A DNA stretch of 12,717 nucleotides from the NCBI GenBank assembly GCA_003527555.1, contig DPWT01000006.1:1-12717 (forward strand). The letters run 5' to 3'. Under the pieces are notes generated by a model. That model was not told the origin of the DNA, ran no database searches, and worked only from the letters and a program-made list of their open reading frames with translations. The stretch comes from Verrucomicrobiales bacterium. Its GTDB lineage: Bacteria; Verrucomicrobiota; Verrucomicrobiia; Verrucomicrobiales; Akkermansiaceae. The position numbers were made by a program, and so were the translations under genes. The first letter of the stretch is position 1. The number at the start of each line of letters is the position of its first letter. Shown in pieces: positions 6,477-12,717 of this stretch.

Positions 6477-8782
6477 TTAGATGGTTGCTACGTGCTTTGC
6501 TAAATGCTAACAAAAAAAGCATGACATCAAAAATTTGCCTGTTGCTAATGCTGTTTTGTCTTTTTGGGCAAAATGCTTCCTCAATTATGCAGCGTGGAGA
6601 ATACCCGTGGAATGTTAAGCTGAGAAGTCACTATGACCTTGAGATGGAGAACACGCTGCAGACGGTGCCTTGGCTGCTAAATCTTGGTCCCACCGGAATC
6701 CGTGCAAGAATCTATCCAGAAAAAGCAAATCAGCTCGCCGTCAAATATGTGTTTCAGGATAAACAATCGCCAGCTAAAGGGTTGATCCAGATCGGTGATA
6801 TTATCGTTGGTGCAAACGGTAAAAAGTTTAAAACCTCGCATCGCTTTGGACGAAACCTCAGGGGCGGTGGTGGCTGGGACGGGCCGATGATGGAGCTGGC
6901 AGCTCATCTCGAGGATAGCCAGGGAAGTGATGGCAAACTGAATCTCATAGTCTGGCCATTAGGGCTTAAGAGTGATGAAAAAACAGTCACTATACCGCTC
7001 AGAGTAGTGGGGAGATTTGCCGATACTTTCCCTTACAATTGTAAGCGCTCGGATATGATGTTGGAAGAGCTATGCGATTTCATCGTTACCGACTACAAAT
7101 CCAGTAACTGGAAAAAGCCGAACTCTTTTTATGGCGGTCCGCACGGGGTGGCGCATCAGATGCTTGCATTGATGGCTAGTGGAAAATCCAAGTATGATCG
7201 TATCATCAAGGACAATATCAAGAGCTACTATAATTTGCGTTATAACCCGGCTGGCGGAGGCTTCCAAACTTGGAGGTGGGGTTTCGAGGGTATTGTTATG
7301 GGCGAGTATTACCTCTTGCACAAAGACCGCAAACTTTTGCCTGCTATTAAGTCACTAACAGAATGTATGCCGCTGGGGTCCCGAAACAGTAACGGTATTT
7401 ACACTCACCGATCCGAACTTAACTTGAGGCTTACTGGCAAAAAACCCTACGCATCTATTGCCGCTATTTCTGGGTTGCAAATGATTGCCATGAGCCTGTT
7501 TGATAAAGCTGGATTACCTTATGACAAAACACTCTATCAGAATATCCATCAGCATTACCTGAATAGCGCGACACCGGATACAGCACAAATTGCTTACGCT
7601 TTTAATTCTGCTGATCGGTTCAATAACCCGAAAATCACCCACCGTCATGCTATCCTCAAGCTGAAAGATAAAAACAAAGGCGGCAGCAGCAAGGGAGTAG
7701 GCTATTTACTACCCAATGGGATGCAGGACATCGGCGAATATGAGGTCTTTTGGCCAACCAAAAAAGATCCAAGATGGAAACCTCTCGATTGGCTTGAGAA
7801 AGAGAGAGCTACCAATCTCGTTACTCAACTTAAGGAGAAGGGGACACTTAGGGTCGATCGTAATCACCCAGACTACAAACAAGCGCCTGAACCTAAAAAG
7901 CCATATAAAACAACTCGCAGCGGCGGTCACTTAGCACCTGTCGGGATGGGTGCACTTGCACATCTGATCCGCAGCAATAGTACAGATTCTTGGAAATACC
8001 TTGGGATGCACTTGGCGAACACATGCGCCATAGCCCCTGGAAATTCTTTCGATGGTCACGCATCTTCGCATCTTGCAGGCTTTTGGAGCATCCTAGGTGC
8101 GGCACAATCTAATGATGCTAAGCTGAAACGCGCCTACCTCGACTACATGAAGACCTTCATTATTTTGTCAGAAACTCACAATGGCGGATTGATCCTTCAA
8201 CCATGGGGACGTGACCGTCCAAACTGCAACTCAGATTGCTCACACGGACCACGCCCGCTAACAACCGCCACTGGTGCCATTGTTCTGGCATTGGCTAAAA
8301 AACGCCTCCAAGTGACAGGTGCCGGGACATCAGGATATGTGAGTAATTCTGCACCCAAAAGAGGTCTCGATAGCCTGCGTAGAAAGGCACGCCCACTCCC
8401 CGATGAACGCCGTGCTCTTCTGGACAAAGGACTGCTCAAAGCGCTTGCCGAACTCAGTCACGCCGATGAGTTGAAACCAAAACCAATCAGTCTATCAAAG
8501 GCACGCAGTAAGGTCTGGTTGGCAAAAGTAGAAGGTGATACCAAACTGACTTTTCAGGCAACCGTGGGAGACAAACAAGCTGCTTTTGATTTTACAGATC
8601 TAACACCCAAAGATCACGCCGCACTCGCACAGCTGGTGGCATCCTATCGCCCCGAGGATGAAATGGCACTTGTATCCGCCGGAATTTACAGCGAGGTCAT
8701 AGGAAATACGAAGAGAGCGGATGCCTATTACTTGAAGGCAGGCTCAGATGTGAAAGAAAAAATTGACAAGCTGTTTGAGTAG
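6473..8782 (+). CDS. Secreted PDZ-containing DUF6288 protein
   Basis: A 769-residue exported protein that fits the DUF6288 family, whose function is unknown. A signal peptide lies at about residues 17-37. The start may be the ATG at 6473 (overlapping the upstream stop) or the ATG at 6521, which gives a more typical signal peptide. Residues 68-180 hold a PDZ-like domain (L-G-P-T-G at 71-75, then G-L-I-Q-I-G-D-I-I-V-G-A-N-G at 103-116), followed by the family-type junction V-V-G-R-F-A-D-T-F-P-Y-N-C (178-190). Residues 190-612 form a mostly helical region with repeated aromatic/Gly motifs (G-G-F-Q-T-W-R-W-G-F-E-G at 262-273), suggesting an alpha/alpha-toroid fold (inference). Six cysteines lie in this region (190, 201, 298, 518, 585, 589). 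Residues 630-769 are a separate C-terminal part. I see no protease triad or other known catalytic motif. The PDZ domain suggests binding of protein C-termini in the periplasm or outside the cell. Confidence 0.78.
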   Translation: MIRWLLRALLNANKKSMTSKICLLLMLFCLFGQNASSIMQRGEYPWNVKLRSHYDLEMENTLQTVPWLLNLGPTGIRARIYPEKANQLAVKYVFQDKQSPAKGLIQIGDIIVGANGKKFKTSHRFGRNLRGGGGWDGPMMELAAHLEDSQGSDGKLNLIVWPLGLKSDEKTVTIPLRVVGRFADTFPYNCKRSDMMLEELCDFIVTDYKSSNWKKPNSFYGGPHGVAHQMLALMASGKSKYDRIIKDNIKSYYNLRYNPAGGGFQTWRWGFEGIVMGEYYLLHKDRKLLPAIKSLTECMPLGSRNSNGIYTHRSELNLRLTGKKPYASIAAISGLQMIAMSLFDKAGLPYDKTLYQNIHQHYLNSATPDTAQIAYAFNSADRFNNPKITHRHAILKLKDKNKGGSSKGVGYLLPNGMQDIGEYEVFWPTKKDPRWKPLDWLEKERATNLVTQLKEKGTLRVDRNHPDYKQAPEPKKPYKTTRSGGHLAPVGMGALAHLIRSNSTDSWKYLGMHLANTCAIAPGNSFDGHASSHLAGFWSILGAAQSNDAKLKRAYLDYMKTFIILSETHNGGLILQPWGRDRPNCNSDCSHGPRPLTTATGAIVLALAKKRLQVTGAGTSGYVSNSAPKRGLDSLRRKARPLPDERRALLDKGLLKALAELSHADELKPKPISLSKARSKVWLAKVEGDTKLTFQATVGDKQAAFDFTDLTPKDHAALAQLVASYRPEDEMALVSAGIYSEVIGNTKRADAYYLKAGSDVKEKIDKLFE

Positions 8783-9075
8783 AAAATTGAACACTGTGCG
8801 TGTGTCATGCTAACAAAGCATCTAATGGACTTCTCGCCATAATGGTAACGGCACTCATGATATGGGTTAGATCTCTGTCGTTTTCAGGTTGAAATACCCA
8901 AGAGCCTCCGAGGTCGTTTATAGCTCTATACCCACATTAGCTGATCAATAAAAATCTATATCCTTGATTCTAAGTCTCAATTCCTCGTTGACTCTGAACC
9001 TCAGGCATACAGCCAACGAATAAAACAAACCGCTACGAATTAAGGTTGGAAAGATAACCAAATCTCATGCCAGAA
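8783..9075. other. Convergent intergenic gap, no gene seen
   Basis: This 293-bp stretch lies between the ends of the rightward DUF6288 gene and the leftward dnaE gene. I found no plausible open reading frame and no tRNA-like or repeat structure. The only small stems are ATGCT-AACAA-AGCAT soon after the DUF6288 stop and TTTCA-GGT-TGAAA at 8882-8894. Both have 5-bp stems and no T-run, so neither is called as a terminator. Termination of both genes probably happens here by a signal I cannot recognise, or by Rho. Confidence 0.5.
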
Positions 9076-12000
9076 TTAAACTCCCCATTCAGCCAGCGCC
9101 TTGGTCAGGGCAGGGGACTTTTTAACTCGGAGTGTTTCACCGGCTTCGATGGTTGCGCGCTTGCCTGATCCTGATTGGAAGTGGATTTCGACCGAGGTTT
9201 CACCGGGGTGTTCTACGAGTATCTTACGGATTTTCTCCAGATCTTGCTCCGAGTGACGAGATAGCCATAGACCGATCTGCACGGCGCCGTCCTTGGCTGC
9301 CTTACGAACTTTAAGCTCCTTGATTTCAGAGCCAGTAAGTCGAAGTGTCTCGGTGCGATCATCAACTTGGACATTAGCTTTGAACCGGATGACGCTACCA
9401 GACATTAGCAGGCCGGCATCGCGTGCAGGCACGTAACTTTCTTGCCAGCATACAACCTCACAACTGCCGGTGAAGTCCTCAATGTGTAGAACACCAAAGT
9501 ATTTTCCCGCGCGTGTCGTCTTGTGCTCAACGTGGCGGATCATGCCTGCGAACGGGTATCGGGCACGTTTGTTTTTGGTATCAAGGTCGTCCATCAGACC
9601 AATTTTCTCAAAACGATCAGAATCAATGACTCCTCTGTATTTATCCAATGGGTGACCGCTGGTGTAACAACCTAATAGCTCTTTTTCATTAGCGAGCTTT
9701 TCATCCTTAGTCCACTCCTCAATTTCTGCAACCATGGTGCCATTGTCCTGCGCTGGAGAGGCGCCGGCGAAGTCCATGGTGTCGAATAGTGAGACCTGTC
9801 CTTGAGCGCGGTCGCGTTGGGCCGAGCTGGCGGATGCAACTACTTGTTCAACCCTCCCGTACATGGAGGCCCGTGGCTCGCTGGCCCAGTCTAGCGCACC
9901 AGCTTTTACAAGATTCTCTAAGATGCGTTTGTTAACACTCTTGGAGTCCAGCCGGTTAGAAAAATCTTCTAAGCTCTCATACGGGCCGTTTGCATCGCGG
10001 TCGGCAATAGCGGTGGCCATGGCTCCCTCACCAACGTTTTTAATGGCGGCGAGTCCGTAGCGAATAGCCAGTTTTCCAGAGGGTGTTTTTTCGGGGGCGA
10101 ATTTAAGCTGTGAGCGATTGATGTCAGGCGGCAACATTTCAATTTCCATCCGATTGCATTCCGAAATAAAGATACCTATCTTATCCGTGTTGGTGAGCTC
10201 ATTGGACAGCAGGCCACAGAGAAACTCCACTGGGTGGTTTGCTTTGAGGTAAGCGGTCCAGTAGGAAATGTGGCCATAACAAGCGGAGTGGGATTTGTTG
10301 AATCCGTATCCGGCAAAGCCAGCAATTTTGTCGAAGATCTGGTTCGCAAGTGGGGTGGCGATGTTGTTGGTAGCCTTGGCTCCCTCTACAAAAATCTCGC
10401 GCTGCTTTGCCATTTCCTCAGGCTTTTTCTTACCCATAGCACGTCGCAAAATATCAGCACCTCCGAGAGTGTATCCGGCAAGCATCTTGGCGGCATTTTG
10501 CACCTGCTCCTGGTATATCATCACGCCGTAGGTGTCGCCACAGATCTCCTCCAATAATGGGTGCTCGTATTTGACTGGTTTGATTCCTTTTTTTACTTCG
10601 ATCATCTGATCGATGAAGTCCATCGCACCCGGACGGTAGAGTGCGAGCAGATCGATGATATCTTCAATTTTTGAGATACCATATTTTTTACAGGTTTCTA
10701 CCATGCCACCGGATTCAAGCTGGAACACACCCATCGTTTCACCGCGGTTGAGCAGTGCGAGCGTCGGTTCGTCATCAAGTGGCACTGTATTGATATCAAA
10801 GTCAGGCGTGTGTTTGCGGATATGATTTTCTGCATCCTGGATGACGGTCATGTTTTTCAGACCCAGGAAGTCCATTTTAAGCAGGCCCAACTCGGTGATG
10901 GCACCCATATCGCACTGGGTCACCACCTCACCCTCGTTACCTCGAGTTAGTGCACAGTGCTCGTCGAGTGGGCGATCACCTATGACAACGCCCGCGGCGT
11001 GCACACCGGTGTTTCGATTGAGACCTTCTAATTTTAGGGCATAATTCCACAGGTCCTGCCAAGTGCTTGAGTTCTCGATGACTTCGCGTAGTTCCGCTTT
11101 TTCGTCATATTCGGACTTAAGTTTTACGCCCGGTTTTGCTTCGATCATCTTCGCGAGCATGTCGGCATCGCCATAGGAAATACCCATGACGCGCGCGACG
11201 TCACGGATCACACTTTTGGCACCCAAGGTGCCGTAGGTAACGATGTGAGACACCGAACGCTCACCATATTTTTGGCGCACGTAGTCGATCACCTCGGGTC
11301 GGCGAGACTGGCAGAAATCGATATCAACATCCGGCGGGCTAACACGCTCCGGGTTGAGAAATCGCTCAAACAGTAGGCCGAAGCGTATCGGGCAGATGTC
11401 GGTGATACCCATGGTGTAGGCGACGAGTGATCCGGCAGCGGATCCACGGCCGGGTCCAACGGGGATATCGTTATCACGTCCCCACTGGATGAAGTCTGCG
11501 GTAATTAGGAAGTAGGATGCAAAGCCGAGGTCATTGATGGTCTTGATTTCGTAGTCTAGACGGTCATCGAGGGTTTTCCTGATGTCAGCCTCGTTACACT
11601 CGTGCATCTCGCAGAGGTAGTCGAGTTCGCGTTTGCCGTAGCGCTTTTCCAGGCCATCAAAACAGATCTTATGAAAATACTCCTCACGGGGTGTGCCATC
11701 CGGTGAATCAAATTGTGGGTATTTCTCTGAGCTTGTGGGATCAAGCACCAGCTCGACATTACACTTTTCCGCGATTTCTAGCGTGTTATCACAAGCACCG
11801 GGAAAATCGGCGAACAAGCTACGCATTTCCTCAGGTGTTTTGAAATAGTGATCAGCCGGGTAGCTTTTACGGTTTTCGTCTAACAGCAAACGGCCTTCTC
11901 CAATACAAATAAGAACGTCGTGTGCTTCGTGGTCGTCCTTGTTAAGAAAATGCACATCATTTGTTGCGACAAGTTTAAGCCCAAGTTCCTGGGAAAATTC

Positions 12001-12582
12001 TTTAAGTGTGTTGTTGATGGTCTGCTGGATCTCGAGTCTTTGGTCGTTGAGCTCCAGGTAGAAGTCATCTTTGCCAAATAGGTTTGCGAGTTGCTCGACC
12101 TCCGCGCGTGCGGCATCGAGATCATTTAGATGAAACCACTCGGCGACGGCACCGTTGGTGCAGCCGCTCAGGCAGATTAGGCCTTCGGAATATTCTCCCA
12201 ACAACTCACGATCCACTCGTGGTTCGCCAAGCCATTCGCCATCGAGGTGACCAACTGAAACGAGTTTTACTAGGTTTTTATAGCCAGTTTCATTTTTGGC
12301 TAGTAACGTGAGATGTGTAGAATTTTTTCTGCCTGGAACTTCTTTCTTGTCTTGGATACTCGCTGGCGCGAGAAAAATTTCACAACCTAAAATGGGTTTG
12401 ATGCCAGCTTTGTGGGCATTCTGGTAGAATTCGATGGAGCCAAATAGGTTTCCATGATCGGTAAGTGCCACGGCGGGCATGTCTAGCTCGGCGGCACGAG
12501 CACATAGCTCTTTGGTACGGATGGTAGAGTCCAGCGTTGAGTAGGAGCTATGAACGTGCAGGTGAACGAAGGAATCCGACAT
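9076..12582 (-). CDS. dnaE: DNA polymerase III subunit alpha
   Basis: The replicative polymerase, 1168 residues, a full-length DnaE1-type protein. The PHP domain covers about 1-285 and keeps its metal-site residues: H7-L-H-V-H11, T41-D-H-G, C67-E, C138/C141 and N208-D-V-H211. The polymerase palm holds P417-D-V-D-I-D-F with the catalytic pair D418/D420, and D571 in K-M-D-F-L-G. The R-G-S-A-A-G motif (379-384) and the fingers motif G-Y-G-F-N-K-S-H (758-765) are intact. A helix-hairpin-helix region lies near 840-900. Q929-V-S-L-F933 is a near-consensus beta-clamp binding motif. An OB-fold covers about 1008-1090, followed by a short C-terminal domain. I prefer the ATG at 12580-12582 over an in-frame GTG two codons upstream; neither has a Shine-Dalgarno. 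It acts with the clamp, clamp loader and DnaB at the replication fork; none of those genes is in the window. Confidence 0.98.
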   Translation of the reverse strand: MSDSFVHLHVHSSYSTLDSTIRTKELCARAAELDMPAVALTDHGNLFGSIEFYQNAHKAGIKPILGCEIFLAPASIQDKKEVPGRKNSTHLTLLAKNETGYKNLVKLVSVGHLDGEWLGEPRVDRELLGEYSEGLICLSGCTNGAVAEWFHLNDLDAARAEVEQLANLFGKDDFYLELNDQRLEIQQTINNTLKEFSQELGLKLVATNDVHFLNKDDHEAHDVLICIGEGRLLLDENRKSYPADHYFKTPEEMRSLFADFPGACDNTLEIAEKCNVELVLDPTSSEKYPQFDSPDGTPREEYFHKICFDGLEKRYGKRELDYLCEMHECNEADIRKTLDDRLDYEIKTINDLGFASYFLITADFIQWGRDNDIPVGPGRGSAAGSLVAYTMGITDICPIRFGLLFERFLNPERVSPPDVDIDFCQSRRPEVIDYVRQKYGERSVSHIVTYGTLGAKSVIRDVARVMGISYGDADMLAKMIEAKPGVKLKSEYDEKAELREVIENSSTWQDLWNYALKLEGLNRNTGVHAAGVVIGDRPLDEHCALTRGNEGEVVTQCDMGAITELGLLKMDFLGLKNMTVIQDAENHIRKHTPDFDINTVPLDDEPTLALLNRGETMGVFQLESGGMVETCKKYGISKIEDIIDLLALYRPGAMDFIDQMIEVKKGIKPVKYEHPLLEEICGDTYGVMIYQEQVQNAAKMLAGYTLGGADILRRAMGKKKPEEMAKQREIFVEGAKATNNIATPLANQIFDKIAGFAGYGFNKSHSACYGHISYWTAYLKANHPVEFLCGLLSNELTNTDKIGIFISECNRMEIEMLPPDINRSQLKFAPEKTPSGKLAIRYGLAAIKNVGEGAMATAIADRDANGPYESLEDFSNRLDSKSVNKRILENLVKAGALDWASEPRASMYGRVEQVVASASSAQRDRAQGQVSLFDTMDFAGASPAQDNGTMVAEIEEWTKDEKLANEKELLGCYTSGHPLDKYRGVIDSDRFEKIGLMDDLDTKNKRARYPFAGMIRHVEHKTTRAGKYFGVLHIEDFTGSCEVVCWQESYVPARDAGLLMSGSVIRFKANVQVDDRTETLRLTGSEIKELKVRKAAKDGAVQIGLWLSRHSEQDLEKIRKILVEHPGETSVEIHFQSGSGKRATIEAGETLRVKKSPALTKALAEWGV

Positions 12583-12693
12583 GGGCACGCCATTGTATGA
12601 ATCCTAAGCGGGTTGGCAACTACAAGTCATCAGCGTAATACATTTCTTGGGGAAGATGCTATCAGAGCACTAGATAATATATACTGAGGATAA

Positions 12694-12715
12694 TGTTTTC
12701 GTTACATCGAAAACA
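12694..12715. repeat. Inverted repeat TGTTTTCG-N6-CGAAAACA upstream of dnaE
   Basis: Perfect 8-bp arms at 12694-12701 and 12708-12715 enclose TTACAT. The centre is about 120 bp before the dnaE start, on the upstream side. AT-rich TATATT/TATTAT sequences on the minus strand at 12674-12681 could be -10 boxes of dnaE, in which case the repeat would sit around or just above -35. It could equally be a weak terminator of a leftward gene beyond the window edge, but no T-run follows. The function is undetermined. Confidence 0.4.
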
Positions 12716-12717
12716 CA

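Noticed and set aside
10234..10557. 107-codon plus-strand frame within dnaE
   Set aside because: It is the opposite strand of the conserved polymerase region; the dnaE frame is unbroken and fully explained.
1..12717. CRISPR array, tRNA/rRNA gene, insertion sequence, integrase or defence operon
   Set aside because: I saw no regularly spaced repeats, cloverleaf-like or rRNA-like sequence, transposase or recombinase motifs, or defence-protein motifs. The gaps between genes are all under 300 bp.

Overview
The window is ordinary-looking bacterial chromosome with nine protein-coding genes and no RNA gene, CRISPR array, insertion sequence or phage gene that I can see. Most likely source: a Verrucomicrobiota bacterium (or a relative in the PVC group) with a two-membrane envelope. 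The main reason is the large secreted protein at 6473-8782, which reads as a DUF6288 protein, a family I know mainly from Verrucomicrobiota and Planctomycetota. Two lipoproteins and two further secreted proteins fit this. None of the nine genes has a clear Shine-Dalgarno sequence at normal spacing. The lineage call is inference.

Layout. On the left, reading leftward, are a LysM lipoprotein (98-616) with a perfect 19-bp hairpin behind it (22-63), and a 12-helix MFS transporter (902-2116). Divergent from the transporter across 124 bp is a free-standing methyltransferase (2241-2960) that resembles the C-terminal methyltransferase domain of the ovothiol enzyme OvoA. Next come a membrane acyl-CoA (delta-9 type) fatty acid desaturase (3096-4205) and a short lipoprotein (4284-4640), both rightward. 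A small Tyr/His-rich secreted protein (4663-5070) reads leftward.

In the centre, an RlmD-type RNA uridine-C5 methyltransferase (5184-6476) overlaps by 4 bp (ATGA) the DUF6288 PDZ protein (6473-8782), so these two are probably cotranscribed. A gene-free convergent gap (8783-9075) follows. The right third is dnaE, the replicative DNA polymerase III alpha subunit (9076-12582, leftward), complete with PHP, polymerase, clamp-binding and OB regions.

How the genes work together: only two links are visible in the DNA, the shared divergent promoter region of transporter and methyltransferase, and the ATGA overlap of RNA methyltransferase and DUF6288 protein. The rest is a mix of core housekeeping (dnaE, rlmD), membrane lipid adjustment (desaturase) and envelope proteins of unknown role. 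I found no defence island or clear new multi-gene system. The items most worth a second look are the solitary OvoA-type methyltransferase beside a transporter, the PDZ-DUF6288 protein coupled to an RNA methyltransferase, and the Tyr/His-rich secreted protein.
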